Source: Urmitella timonensis (GTDB lineage Bacteria; Actinomycetota; Actinomycetes; Actinomycetales; Actinomycetaceae). Taken from it: DNA of 64,000 nt. The notes under the pieces were generated by a model. That model was not told where the DNA came from and did no database searches. It saw only the letters and a program-made list of their open reading frames with translations. The position numbers were made by a program, and so were the translations under genes. How positions within the stretch are numbered: the stretch's first letter is position 1; every line of letters starts with the position of its first letter. The stretch lies in NCBI GenBank assembly GCA_900120415.1, contig FQLW01000006.1:372001-436000 (forward strand), written 5' to 3'. Positions 8,682-17,666 of the stretch are shown here, piece after piece.

Positions 8682-10259
8682 TCACCCTTTCAGGGCAATC
8701 CTCACCTGTTCACCGGTGCGGAACACGAACCGGATCCCGTCCTCGTCTACGATGGCGTGGTCGATGAGTGCGCTCCACTGCGCGGGGCGAAAATCGTTCA
8801 CAGGTTCGCCCGCCAGATCGCCTAGGGTTGTGGTGATGGCGGCGTGCTTGGCAGTGTTCGCTGCAATATCTGCCTCTAGGCTCGCTTTGCATGCGAGTGT
8901 CTTACGGCAGGCAGTATCGAGCTCTGTGTACTTGTTTTGGTAGGCGTCTTGGTCGAGCGCGCGTTGCTGGTTTTTCGCTATCAGTGCTTCGATCTGCTCA
9001 GTGAGTTCCACGATTTTTGTTTGGCAGGCGGCGGCTTGTTCTTCCAAACGGCTCGTATCAAACATGGAGTCAAAGATTTGCAGTAGCTGGCTTTGCCGTG
9101 GCTGGCGGGCGATCAGTTGGTTGAGCGCTTGGACGAAAGCGTTCTTGATATCTTCGTCCTTCACAGTCGCGCTGCTGCAGGGCTTGTCGCCTGCGTATTT
9201 ATGGTTGCATTGCCAGACTGTGTACTTATATTTCGTGTTCGACGCCCACGTCTTACGCCCATACCACGACCCACACTGCGCACACTTGAGCCTGGTGGAG
9301 AACAAGCCGACCTTCGCTGAGGATATGTTGCCATGTCTGGTGGCGAGCTCGTATTGCACCTGATCCCAGATGCGTGGAGCAATAATCGGCTCGTGATTGC
9401 CTGTTACGTAGTATTGGGGTACTTCGCCCTCGTTGACCTTCATCTTTTTAGTAAGGAAATCGGTGGTGAACGTCTTTTGAAGCAGGGCGTCGCCTTTGTA
9501 TTTTTCGTTGGACAGGATGGAGCGCACTGTCGAGGTTGACCACACTTCTTTCCCGCGCGGGGTGAGAATCTTGCGGGCAGCGAGCTCGGTTTTAATCTCA
9601 CTGATCGCCATCCCGTCAAGGAAAAGCTGGTAGATCAACCGCACGGTCGGAGCCTGCGTCTCGTCGATGACGAGACTGCCGTCCGCTCCTTTCTTATATC
9701 CGAGTAGTGATGCATAGGGAACCATAATCTTCCCATCTTGAAAACGCTTCCTGTGTCCCCAGGTGACGTTCTCAGAGATGGAACGTGATTCTTCTTGCGC
9801 CAAGCTCGACATGATCGTGATGAGTAGTTCGCCTTTGGCGTCGAAGGTGTAAATATTTTCCTTCTCAAAATAGACCTCGACGCCTGCATCCTTGAGCTTG
9901 CGCACGGTAGTGAGCGAGTCGACGGTGTTGCGTGCGAACCGGGACACACTCTTGGTGAGGATCAGGTCGATTTTGCCTGCCAGGGCGTCATTGATCATGG
10001 TTTGGAAACCTTCGCGACGTTTCATAGAGGTGCCAGAGATGCCCTCATCGGAGTACATGCCCGCGAACCGCCAATCACTACGTGAGCGAATGTAGGTGGT
10101 GTAGTAGTCGATTTGCGCCTCATACGAGGAGGTTTGTTCTTCCATCTCGGTAGAGACGCGAGCGTAGGCGGCGACCCGTCTGCGTGCTGGTACCCCGGAC
10201 GGGGTTGTGACATTCCCAAGTTTCTTTGTTGCGGGTATCGCGGTGACGGTGCGGTTCAT
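8682..10259 (-). CDS. Large serine recombinase (A)
   Basis: A 525-residue protein with the serine recombinase layout: an N-terminal resolvase domain (YARVST with the catalytic Ser, then the SDWRFAGMYSDEGISGTS segment), a Recombinase domain near residues 190-290, a zinc ribbon (CAQCG...CNHK) and a C-terminal coiled coil. Such enzymes integrate and excise phages and conjugative elements without sequence-identical long att sites. Its start overlaps the stop of recombinase B by 4 nt. One attachment site of the element is expected close to 8640-8680. Confidence 0.92.
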   Translation of the reverse strand: MNRTVTAIPATKKLGNVTTPSGVPARRRVAAYARVSTEMEEQTSSYEAQIDYYTTYIRSRSDWRFAGMYSDEGISGTSMKRREGFQTMINDALAGKIDLILTKSVSRFARNTVDSLTTVRKLKDAGVEVYFEKENIYTFDAKGELLITIMSSLAQEESRSISENVTWGHRKRFQDGKIMVPYASLLGYKKGADGSLVIDETQAPTVRLIYQLFLDGMAISEIKTELAARKILTPRGKEVWSTSTVRSILSNEKYKGDALLQKTFTTDFLTKKMKVNEGEVPQYYVTGNHEPIIAPRIWDQVQYELATRHGNISSAKVGLFSTRLKCAQCGSWYGRKTWASNTKYKYTVWQCNHKYAGDKPCSSATVKDEDIKNAFVQALNQLIARQPRQSQLLQIFDSMFDTSRLEEQAAACQTKIVELTEQIEALIAKNQQRALDQDAYQNKYTELDTACRKTLACKASLEADIAANTAKHAAITTTLGDLAGEPVNDFRPAQWSALIDHAIVDEDGIRFVFRTGEQVRIALKG

Positions 10260-11536
10260 GCCAGCCTCCCCTCACTGGTTAAGCCCACCGGCATCATGGT
10301 TCCATCTGCGAGGTGGAAGGTGAGCTGATGCTCGAAGGCCTCGATCATCACGATCTGCTCGCCAACCTGGACGGGGTCGAAACCCTGGGTGCCGAGCATG
10401 TCTGCGCAGGCGTGTTCGAGGAGTGTTTCGCGCAGGTTGTGCCCCCTACAGGGGTTGCCGTTTCCGGTGCAGGCACTCCAGCAGCGCCAGAACTTGTATG
10501 AGGTTCCAGACTTGTAGGTGCGGGTTTTGCGTTGATAGTTCTTCCCGCACGCGCCGCAGCAGATCCGCCCGGTGAATACGCCCGTGTTTTTTGACGGGGT
10601 GGCAGCCGGGCCCGCCTCACGCCTGTGCGCGATTTCTTTCTGAACGGCGTCAAAGGTTGTTTCGTCAATGATGGCTGGTAGTGCATTGTCGACCCAGTAT
10701 CGCGGCAGCTCCCCGTCGTTGAGGGAGCGTGTGGGTGCTTGGATTGTGGGGCGGTACATTTTCTGTAGCATTTGGCAGCCCTTGTAGCGCTCATTTTCGA
10801 GCATGCGACGAAACACTGACCCGTAGAACCGTCCCCCTCCCCGAGAGCGTTTACCTTCAGCATTGAGCATCGTCGCGGTTTTCTCCGGGCTAATCCCGTC
10901 CAAGAAATTCGCAAACAGTAAGCGCACGATCTTGGCTTCCTCTTCGATGATGGTGAACTGGCCGTCTGCCCATTTGTATCCATAGACAACGAAGGAGTTT
11001 GTGCCCCCGCTCTTGTATCGGTTCCGGATTGCCCATTTCACGTTCTGGGATAGTGAGCGTGATTCTTCTTGGGCGAATGAGGCCAGCAAGGTTAACAGCA
11101 GTTCCCCGTCAGCGCTAAGGGTGTCGATGCGTTCGCGTTCGAACCGTACGGCCACGCCAAGGTCTTTCAGCTCACGGACCGTAGCGAGCAGGTCGATTGT
11201 GTTGCGGGCTAGGCGTGAGATTGATTTACACAACACAATATCGACACCCCCACTCCTGGCTGTGTCCATCAGGTCGGCCAGGCCTTGTCGGGATTTTGTT
11301 GACGTGCCGGTGATACCCTCGTCGGTGAACACGCCGACGTAGGCCCATCCGGGTGTGGATTGGATCAGGCGCGAGTAATACGAAACCTGCGCCGATAGGG
11401 ATGCTAACTGCTCGACGGCGTTGGTTGAGACCCTCGCGTATGCCGCCACGTTGACCAGTTTCGGGGCAGGCGACCGAACTGGTGTCACCACACTGATGTG
11501 TGCCACGTTTTCTCCTTTCGCGTTAGGTCTATACAC
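10256..11536 (-). CDS. Large serine recombinase (B)
   Basis: A 426-residue serine recombinase, the upstream partner of the previous gene. It has the resolvase domain (YARVSTN, DEGITGTS, KSISRLARNT), the Recombinase domain, and a zinc ribbon (CGACGKNY...C). It is shorter than recombinase A because it lacks the long C-terminal coiled coil. The start may be the GTG at 11503 (within GAAAACGTGGCACAC, after GAAAGGAG), which would remove the first ~11 residues. Two coupled, non-identical recombinases may act as a pair or one may serve as directionality factor. Confidence 0.9.
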   Translation of the reverse strand: MYRPNAKGENVAHISVVTPVRSPAPKLVNVAAYARVSTNAVEQLASLSAQVSYYSRLIQSTPGWAYVGVFTDEGITGTSTKSRQGLADLMDTARSGGVDIVLCKSISRLARNTIDLLATVRELKDLGVAVRFERERIDTLSADGELLLTLLASFAQEESRSLSQNVKWAIRNRYKSGGTNSFVVYGYKWADGQFTIIEEEAKIVRLLFANFLDGISPEKTATMLNAEGKRSRGGGRFYGSVFRRMLENERYKGCQMLQKMYRPTIQAPTRSLNDGELPRYWVDNALPAIIDETTFDAVQKEIAHRREAGPAATPSKNTGVFTGRICCGACGKNYQRKTRTYKSGTSYKFWRCWSACTGNGNPCRGHNLRETLLEHACADMLGTQGFDPVQVGEQIVMIEAFEHQLTFHLADGTMMPVGLTSEGRLA

Positions 11537-11570
11537 GCTCTAAACCAAGTGTTTATCCAGTCGTTTCGCC
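11528..11570 (-). repeat. Intergenic leader repeat, copy C (upstream of recombinase B)
   Basis: Read on the minus strand, this carries GGCGAAACGACTGGATAA followed by a TCTA/TGTATA block. It resembles the repeats at 29357-29404 and 29973-30019. It is the most diverged of the three copies and ends just before recombinase B, so a promoter or leader role is likely. Confidence 0.55.
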
Positions 11571-11762
11571 CACAATCTGTGGTTGATAGATCGGCGTCCA
11601 CGCCTTCCATAACAACCGGTGAGCACGCTGATACTCTGCGGGCGTGAGCACGCCCCGCCCCGCCAGCACGCTCAACGTGTGAGAGTCCGTGATGAAGGCG
11701 AGTTCTCGGGCGAACACGTCAGGTTGGGCCAGTTGATCAACAGGAGCGGCGAGCGTGTTCAT
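11553..11762 (-). CDS. Small SHOCT-like protein
   Basis: A 69-residue protein. Its C-terminal half (LAGRGVLTPAEYQRAHRLLWKAW) fits the short helical SHOCT pattern, a hydrophobic helix-turn-helix found at the ends of many small actinobacterial and Firmicutes mobile-element proteins. The start at 11762 overlaps the zinc-ribbon gene stop by 4 nt. Small genes of this kind commonly accompany tandem serine recombinases, but no specific function is known. Confidence 0.6.
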   Translation of the reverse strand: MNTLAAPVDQLAQPDVFARELAFITDSHTLSVLAGRGVLTPAEYQRAHRLLWKAWTPIYQPQIVGETTG

Positions 11763-12142
11763 GGTTGTCCGCCACGGGTGCCGAAGCGAGCACGTACATA
11801 GCAGGCGTGACAGCAAAACTTTTGACCTGGTTTGTCCACGATCGCGAAGCGGCGTCCGCAGTGCGTACAGGTCTGCTCGCGCGCAGGCTCGGTTTTCTGT
11901 CGATGCCGCCACGCTTTATGCCTGCAGGCGGGCGAGCAAAACCGAGCCCGAGCTGCTCCCTGTATAGGGCTGGCACACCAGTGGCATACCTGCCAGGCCA
12001 TCACCGGAGCGGCGTCAAGGTTTCGGGTTGTGCAGTACGAGCGGACCTGGTCACGAGTTAGGGCGCAAAACTCGGCAATCGCTTTATACCCCCAGCCCGC
12101 CGTGCGCAGGTTGCGGATACGTTGTTCATCAAGATCATTCAC
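11759..12142 (-). CDS. HTH plus double zinc-ribbon protein
   Basis: A 127-residue protein. The N-terminal ~40 residues look like a sigma-type helix-turn-helix (GYKAIAEFCALTRDQVRSY). Two zinc knuckles follow: CHWCASP...FCSPACR and CTHCGRR...FCCHACY. The arrangement suggests DNA binding, perhaps in regulating the recombinases. It heads a short operon of two small genes. Copy 1 of the prophage intergenic motif (12160-12195) lies just upstream of its start. Confidence 0.65.
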   Translation of the reverse strand: MNDLDEQRIRNLRTAGWGYKAIAEFCALTRDQVRSYCTTRNLDAAPVMAWQVCHWCASPIQGAARARFCSPACRHKAWRHRQKTEPAREQTCTHCGRRFAIVDKPGQKFCCHACYVRARFGTRGGQP

Positions 12143-12159
12143 AGTGGGGTCACTCCCTT

Positions 12160-12195
12160 CACCTCACTGCCGACAAACCCCCGATTGTTAAATCC
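12160..12195 (-). repeat. Prophage intergenic motif, copy 1
   Basis: On the minus strand it reads GATTTAACAATCGGGGGTTT then GTCGGCAGTGAGGTG. Related copies lie at 38554-38594, 45036-45073 and 50835-50872, each upstream of a minus-strand prophage gene. Here it precedes the HTH/zinc-ribbon gene by about 20 nt. Confidence 0.7.
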
Positions 12196-12213
12196 GTCCA
12201 TGAAACGACGAAA

Positions 12214-12268
12214 AGCCCCGCCACCACCGGCTCCCCGAGGATTGGGAAGTCACAGTGGTGACGGGGCT
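12214..12268 (-). terminator. Terminator after the lysis genes
   Basis: AGCCCCGCCACCAC (12214-12227) and GTGGTGACGGGGCT (12255-12268) form a 14-bp stem with one mismatch. On the minus strand the stem is followed by TTTTC, so it should end the late operon transcript just after the endolysin gene. Confidence 0.75.
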
Positions 12269-12294
12269 CAGTCGCTCCGACGTGGCGCGGATGT

Positions 12295-13110
12295 TTAGTA
12301 GCCGAGCTTGGCATTCACGCGAGCTTGTACGGCGCTGTAGAGATTTCCGAGTCGGCGCTTACGTTCCTCACCGTTGCCGTACTCGCCGCGAATAACGGCA
12401 TCGGCAAGAGCATCAATGTTCGGCCCTGCTGGCTTCGCGGCAGGTGCGTTGCCAGAGAGCTTCTCGTTCACGCGCTGCTGGACAGCCGCATAGTTGGCTC
12501 CGAGGCAACGCTTACGCTCCTCACCGTTCCCGTAATCGCCGCGAATCACTGCATCAGCGAGAGCGTCGATATTCGGCGCTGCAGGAGCGGGTGCTGGTGC
12601 ACTACCGCTCATCTGGTCATACCAAGACTGTGCGCGGGACATGTAGGCAGCATGCTGAGAACCAGCAAGAGAAGCCGGACAAGCAGTCGCAGAAAAGTCC
12701 TTGTGCCCGAAGACGTTCTTGCCCCAAGCCGGGCGGCCAAGACCGTAGAACTTGCAAACGGCCGCCACGAGGTGTGCTCCGTTATCGAGGCACGCCTCCG
12801 ACACAGCCCACGGGTTCGAGGACACATCCGCATGCTCGATGCCGATACTGGTGGTGTTGGCGGCAAAGTTGCCTGCATGCCAGGCGGTATCCCGGTCCCA
12901 CACCAACTGGCCGATGCGTCCGTCGGTTTGGACTTGGTAGTGGGCGGAAGCTGGACGGGTTTGCCACACGTCGTAGCAGCCCCTGATGGTGAGGTTTCCG
13001 GCGTTGTGGTGAATGATGACCTTATCGATCCGCCTACCATTCCTGCCGGGCGTGTAGTGTGTGTTCATGATGAGGTCGATGTCAGCCTCAAGCGTGTTCC
13101 AATTCTTCAT
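12295..13110 (-). CDS. Endolysin: N-acetylmuramoyl-L-alanine amidase with two CW_7 repeats
   Basis: A 271-residue lysin. Residues about 10-165 form an Amidase_2 domain: zinc ligands are suggested by IIHHNAG, WHAG and GHKDFSATACP. Two C-terminal repeats of about 40 residues (NIDALADAVIRG(D/E)YGNGEERK...) match the CW_7 (CPL-7) cell-wall binding module. It cuts the bond between muramic acid and the stem peptide to release phage. It lies last in the late operon, next to the holin. No signal peptide is seen, so export should depend on the holin. Confidence 0.92.
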   Translation of the reverse strand: MKNWNTLEADIDLIMNTHYTPGRNGRRIDKVIIHHNAGNLTIRGCYDVWQTRPASAHYQVQTDGRIGQLVWDRDTAWHAGNFAANTTSIGIEHADVSSNPWAVSEACLDNGAHLVAAVCKFYGLGRPAWGKNVFGHKDFSATACPASLAGSQHAAYMSRAQSWYDQMSGSAPAPAPAAPNIDALADAVIRGDYGNGEERKRCLGANYAAVQQRVNEKLSGNAPAAKPAGPNIDALADAVIRGEYGNGEERKRRLGNLYSAVQARVNAKLGY

Positions 13111-13565
13111 CAGTGAATCTCCTTTTCAGTGGTTGGTGGTTCGGTCAGTGAGGGTCTTGTTTCGGCGCGGTTGGCGATCGCATCGAGCGCGCCGCGCATT
13201 TGGGATGGGACGGGTAGGCCGAGGCGGGTGGCGTTCTCCACGAGGGAGATGCCTTCGTTGGATAGGTAGAAGAAGATGACCGCCGCTCGCAGGACTCCGG
13301 GTGCTCCGAGGATGTGGACGTCGATCAAATGGGCCAGGCCGACGAGGGTGAAGATGAGGATCTTTCGGCTGATTCCTCGGAAACCAACCGAGGAGCTGAG
13401 GCGGCGTTCGTTGATGGCGGCGAGCACCCCGGTGATGTAGTCGGCGATAGCGAAGACGATCAAGGCATAGACGAGGCCGTCGAGGCCTCCAAGATAAGCG
13501 GCGAGCCACGCACCAATACCGGCGATCCCGGTTTGGATGGCGTGCCAGATGGCGTTTAGAGACAT
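13110..13565 (-). CDS. Phage holin (toxin secretion/phage lysis type)
   Basis: A 151-residue membrane protein with about three hydrophobic segments and the motif LIVFAIADYITGVLAA, characteristic of the Phage_holin_4 (phi-LC3/TcdE-like) family. It would permeabilise the membrane to release the endolysin. The start at 13565 has GAAAGGAAA upstream; the longer frame to 13610 has no such site. Its stop overlaps the endolysin start. Confidence 0.88.
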   Translation of the reverse strand: MSLNAIWHAIQTGIAGIGAWLAAYLGGLDGLVYALIVFAIADYITGVLAAINERRLSSSVGFRGISRKILIFTLVGLAHLIDVHILGAPGVLRAAVIFFYLSNEGISLVENATRLGLPVPSQMRGALDAIANRAETRPSLTEPPTTEKEIH

Positions 13566-13645
13566 GGATGTTTCCTTTCGTGGGCATAAAAAATTGCCCA
13601 CACCCACCAAGGGGTGAAGGCATCAAAAATTGGTGTAGCACTGGG

Positions 13646-13867
13646 CTACATGGTCGGGTCAGTCAAGACCTCGAGAATTGGCAGGCTCAAGTCGAAGGAC
13701 GCCACCTTGGGCGCTGGGAGTTCTTGGGCTTCGATGGCCTCTGCTGGTGGTGCGGGCGTGGCATCGGACTCAACTGGGACGATGGGTAGCTGTACTTCTT
13801 CGCTAGACGTTGACTCATCATCTGAAACGTCGGTCATTTCTGTGTCCTTTTCTTCCTTGTCCTTCAT
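13646..13867 (-). CDS. Small acidic phage protein
   Basis: A 73-residue, strongly acidic, Pro-rich protein without recognised domain. Its start overlaps the stop of the DUF1617-like gene by 4 nt. The position after the tail-tip genes and before the holin is where many phages of this type keep XkdX-like or other small proteins. The coupling is the main support. Confidence 0.6.
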   Translation of the reverse strand: MKDKEEKDTEMTDVSDDESTSSEEVQLPIVPVESDATPAPPAEAIEAQELPAPKVASFDLSLPILEVLTDPTM

Positions 13868-14286
13868 TGGCCACCCTTGGTGATGGCGTCGTAGAGGACG
13901 TCGTAGGCTTCCGCCGCCACGCCAGACAGCTCACCCTCATAGCCGTCAAGAAGTGCTTTCACGTCCTTGTCGTGGCCGTCGTAGGTGGGCCCCGACACTT
14001 CCGCAACAGATGCCAGCAGATTCTGACGGGCATCGAGGAATTCACTGGCTTTGTCAGGGTTGGCGAGCATGAAGGTGCCGTCATCTGCGAACACTGGGCG
14101 ACCCTGATCGTCGAGTGTTGCATAGTGGGTGACGAGGTCGTATTCGTCTTCCCCGAACCGGGCAATCGCTTCCTTCACTAGCGTGAGGAGTTTGGAGCGC
14201 GCCCTGGATTGAGCGGCTTTGAGCGGCATATTGGTGAGTAGGTCTGCGATGGGTTGCAAATGGTGGTTGGCGAGCATGATCTTCAT
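13864..14286 (-). CDS. DUF1617-like phage protein
   Basis: A 140-residue protein. Length, position right after the tail-tip protein, and the N-terminal ANHHLQPIADLLTNMPLKA segment resemble the DUF1617 phage family, which has no assigned function. Start codon preceded by AAAGGAAA. Called from context and general resemblance only. Confidence 0.6.
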   Translation of the reverse strand: MKIMLANHHLQPIADLLTNMPLKAAQSRARSKLLTLVKEAIARFGEDEYDLVTHYATLDDQGRPVFADDGTFMLANPDKASEFLDARQNLLASVAEVSGPTYDGHDKDVKALLDGYEGELSGVAAEAYDVLYDAITKGGQ

Positions 14287-14302
14287 CAGTGTTTCCTTTT
14301 AC

Positions 14303-16900
14303 TTATGCGAGGTTGGTGGACATGGCCGACAGGCCGGTGTTGGAGAAGTACCGCCACGTGATGTTCGACCCGGTTCCGGAGATGGATGTGATCCACCCCT
14401 GATTGAGTAAGCTGAGGATCGCGTTCATCCGCGACATCAAATCCTTAGTGCGATCAAAGAGACGGGTCATGTTGTAATACGAGCCGTTAGTGACCACCAT
14501 CAGGTCATAGGTGTGAAACACGATCTTCGACAGCCCGCTTGGCCCCACCCAGCCCGAATAGGTTCCCTTGCCCGTCAGCGTGCAGTCCTGCAAGGTCACA
14601 TATCGTGAGCCCGTCGTGTAGAACTTGTAGCCACCTGTTCGCAGATCGGAGCCGAGGTGGATACCTGCCTGCCCGTAAAACAGGCCTTTCGGGTCAAGGG
14701 TGAGACAGGTGTAGTAGGTGCCGCCGTCTGCCTTCTGGTAGGTCCAGGCCACGTAGTCGCCTTGATAAGCGAGCTGGTTCACGATGCCTTGCACATTCGG
14801 CTTATCTTTATGAGCCCGCCGAGCAAACTCACCGATATACCTAGTGCCGTACCAAAACTGCATCCCAGCGCTCGTAATCTTTCCCTCCAGCGTGGTCCCG
14901 TCATACCAAGCGATCTGCGTGGGCGTGATTCGGATCGATTGCGTCCAGCCTGCCAGGCCTACTTGGATGGCGTTGGTCGCGAGCTTGTCCGCCGTAATCG
15001 AGCGCGCCCCAATCCGAGCCGCCGACAACGTCCCGGTGGTGATCTTCCCAGCATCCAGCGAAGCGATCTTCGCCGACGTGACCGCCGCGTCCTTGATCAT
15101 CGCATTGGTGATGTATCCGTTGGCGATCGTCAACTTGTCGGATGTAATCGATCCGGCGGCAATCCGCCCAGCAGCTAAATACCCGGAGGTGATCTTCGAG
15201 GCCGAGAGCGACCCGATTTTCGCGTCGGTGATCGCGGCGTCTGCGATGTGTGCGGTGCCGATGGCGGCATCTGCGATGTGTGCTTGGCTGATTACTTTCG
15301 ACCCGATCATCGCAGCCCCAACCGGTGTTTGTTCCCATTGGTTGTTGGTGAGGATGTATTGGCGGGCGATCACGCCGTCTACGCGCACTTGCCACAGCGC
15401 GCCCTCTGGCCTGCCAGCCGCGTCCGCTACGCTCGGGTCAACAACGGCAACCGTGAGCCGCCCATCCGAGGTAACCGCAACGTCGTGGGCATCCTGCGCC
15501 AACCGGGTAGCACCAGCGGCTGCGGTCTTGGCTTGGTCGACCTCTGCGCGTGCTGCGTCGAGTTCCGCGCTGATCTGTGCATGGTTCAGATCAGTAGCGA
15601 GTGCCACCCAGCCGGGCTGCCCGGTGTCGGTGAGCCGGTAGATCCAGATTTCGGTGGTTTCGCCGTTGCTCTTGAACCATGTGTCGCCGAGCTGTGCCTT
15701 CTCGGGTTGGGCACTGCCGTAGTGGTTGGTGTTCTTCCCATCCGCACTAGCCAACGCGAACCCGGCCGCATCCGACGCAGCCACCGCCGTATTGATGGCG
15801 GTCTTGACCTGCCGGGTGACAGACGTGAACTTCCGAGCTACGGTTCCAAGTTCGACCGAAATGTACTGGAGCGCGAGCGGGTTGTACGCGTATGCCACCA
15901 CCCGCGCCGTGAGCGCAACACCCAGATCAGCGTGACGGACGGTCACGGTATCGCCAATCTCCACGGTCTCTAGCCGTGCAAGATCAGCGTATTCACGGGT
16001 TTGTGAAAGGTCAGTGAAGCGGATCTTGTACGAAGCGGACGGCTCATCCACATGTCTCGCACTGAATTCTGCTACTGCTAGACGGCGCAACTGCGCGTGT
16101 GCTTGGTCGAGTGGAAGCTCGCCTTCACGTGGGTTGTCTTTATCCGTGATGGCTTTAACCTGCCCGTAGCGGATGACGCGGATACGCGGCACCACATAAT
16201 CACCCAACTTCGGCGAATCCACATAGAGCTCAGGCAAGAGCAGGCCGTCGTAGCCGACCGGGAGAATCCGTGTCACCACCGTCGAAAAATCAATAGCCGA
16301 TTCGAAGCCAGTGAGGTTCTTGCGGTCACGAATCACCACCCCGTGGTTGGCTCCGCGCATGGGCACGTGATGGATATGGAAATTATCGCGGGCCAGTTCA
16401 CCGCCCCAACGCGCAGCGAACGTATTGTCCTCGCCCGCATCCATGAGAGCGGCGGCGATGGGCATGCGCACCAACCGCGCCGAAGACCTAGTCACCGTAT
16501 CCGATGAGGTAGCAGTAAACCCGTGCTTAGTGTTCGCCGCGCCAAGAATCTGCGTGAGTGCGCTCTTGGCGGTCTTGTTGACCACGTAGGTGTCGGCGAT
16601 GAGATTCGCCGCCAAATCATAGAAGACATGAAACGCGCTCACTTCGAGCATGCCGTCAAGGGTGGTGACGACCTCGCTAATCCGGAAACCCTGACGTTGC
16701 TCCAGCCTTGGCACGGGCGCTGCCACAATGTTCTCAAGTACGATGTGCGTGGCAGCAGGTCCATCTGCCGGGTAGGTGAAGGTCAGGGAGAATTCGCCAC
16801 CCAGTTCTTCCGTCACGATCGGGTTGATGATCTCCCGATCCAAGACTCCTAGCCCGGTGGCGGTGAATGTCGTGGCGGTGCGGTCGTGAACCGTAATCAT
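14303..16900 (-). CDS. Phage tail tip / receptor-binding protein with endopeptidase-like N-terminus
   Basis: An 865-residue protein. The first ~370 residues resemble the prophage tail endopeptidase (Tal-like) domain of siphoviruses. A coiled-coil region follows, then a run of short repeats of the form DAKIGSLSASKITSG / SITADKLATNAI (about residues 540-660) typical of tail fibres and host-recognition proteins. The last ~200 residues should carry the binding head. GGAGG lies 7 nt before the ATG at 16900; the open frame extends further upstream without a ribosome site. It should sit at the distal tail next to Dit. Confidence 0.8.
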   Translation of the reverse strand: MITVHDRTATTFTATGLGVLDREIINPIVTEELGGEFSLTFTYPADGPAATHIVLENIVAAPVPRLEQRQGFRISEVVTTLDGMLEVSAFHVFYDLAANLIADTYVVNKTAKSALTQILGAANTKHGFTATSSDTVTRSSARLVRMPIAAALMDAGEDNTFAARWGGELARDNFHIHHVPMRGANHGVVIRDRKNLTGFESAIDFSTVVTRILPVGYDGLLLPELYVDSPKLGDYVVPRIRVIRYGQVKAITDKDNPREGELPLDQAHAQLRRLAVAEFSARHVDEPSASYKIRFTDLSQTREYADLARLETVEIGDTVTVRHADLGVALTARVVAYAYNPLALQYISVELGTVARKFTSVTRQVKTAINTAVAASDAAGFALASADGKNTNHYGSAQPEKAQLGDTWFKSNGETTEIWIYRLTDTGQPGWVALATDLNHAQISAELDAARAEVDQAKTAAAGATRLAQDAHDVAVTSDGRLTVAVVDPSVADAAGRPEGALWQVRVDGVIARQYILTNNQWEQTPVGAAMIGSKVISQAHIADAAIGTAHIADAAITDAKIGSLSASKITSGYLAAGRIAAGSITSDKLTIANGYITNAMIKDAAVTSAKIASLDAGKITTGTLSAARIGARSITADKLATNAIQVGLAGWTQSIRITPTQIAWYDGTTLEGKITSAGMQFWYGTRYIGEFARRAHKDKPNVQGIVNQLAYQGDYVAWTYQKADGGTYYTCLTLDPKGLFYGQAGIHLGSDLRTGGYKFYTTGSRYVTLQDCTLTGKGTYSGWVGPSGLSKIVFHTYDLMVVTNGSYYNMTRLFDRTKDLMSRMNAILSLLNQGWITSISGTGSNITWRYFSNTGLSAMSTNLA

Positions 16901-16971
16901 CAAAATGCCTCCAAACAGCATGAAGGCCGCCCACCACAGGACGGCTAGGAACAATTGAGCGAACGGGGTGG

Positions 16972-17664
16972 TTAGGGGTTGCGCCAATTCGGCACGACGA
17001 CGACCTTGCTGATGCCGGTGCCGAGGGTGATCCTGTTCAACCCAGGCTTCAAGGTTGGGAAAGTTTCGGTGAGCGCATCGGTCTGCACGCGACCTGATAC
17101 GTGTGCGACGAGACGCGCGCTGTCGAGCGTGATAGAGCCTGCTGGCGAATTCACGTGGTAGACGCGCGCATTGATCGTCAAAGACAACGCTCCGGTGCCA
17201 GTAACGGTGATGATCGGATCGGCATCGAGTAGGCCGGGGTTGGTGATCGTCCCCGACTCCGAGATAGTTACGGGCTTCAAGCCCTCGGTCAGGTAAGTGA
17301 AGGGCTGGCAGGTCAGGCGTGCGGTGAAGAACCCCCACCCCGACAACTCCCGGCGCAGCTCGCTCACTTCGCAGTGCTTAACCTTCCGATACACACCCGA
17401 CTCACCAGTGAACGCGATCGTCTGGGCATTGGTGAGCTCGTGAGTGGCCCGCCGGTACTGGTCGAGCCCATCACGGATAGGAACGGCGAGCTCAAGCTCA
17501 AGTTCGGTGTCCTCCCAGCCCGTGAACCTGGTCAGGGTCCCGGCGCGGCCTTCGACCTCAATATCTTCCACCGCACGGACGGCTGCGGGTATCGCCACCG
17601 GGGCGGTCAAGCGCAGACCAAGCGACGTAGAGGTCACCGCGCTGTTGAGGGTGAAGCCAAACAT
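16972..17664 (-). CDS. Distal tail protein (Dit-like)
   Basis: A 230-residue protein located between tape measure and tail tip. It begins with FGFTLNSAVTSTSLGLRL and contains a DIEVEGRAGTLTRFTGWED segment, which fits the N-terminal domain of the siphovirus distal tail / phage tail family. It forms the hub that connects the tail tube to the tip proteins. It follows the tape measure stop by 2 nt. Confidence 0.78.
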   Translation of the reverse strand: MFGFTLNSAVTSTSLGLRLTAPVAIPAAVRAVEDIEVEGRAGTLTRFTGWEDTELELELAVPIRDGLDQYRRATHELTNAQTIAFTGESGVYRKVKHCEVSELRRELSGWGFFTARLTCQPFTYLTEGLKPVTISESGTITNPGLLDADPIITVTGTGALSLTINARVYHVNSPAGSITLDSARLVAHVSGRVQTDALTETFPTLKPGLNRITLGTGISKVVVVPNWRNP

Positions 17665-17666
17665 GA

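Noticed and set aside
16901-17338. N-terminal extension of the tail tip frame up to 17338
   Set aside because: It overlaps the Dit gene, has no start with a ribosome site, and the GGAGG-preceded ATG at 16900 explains the gene.
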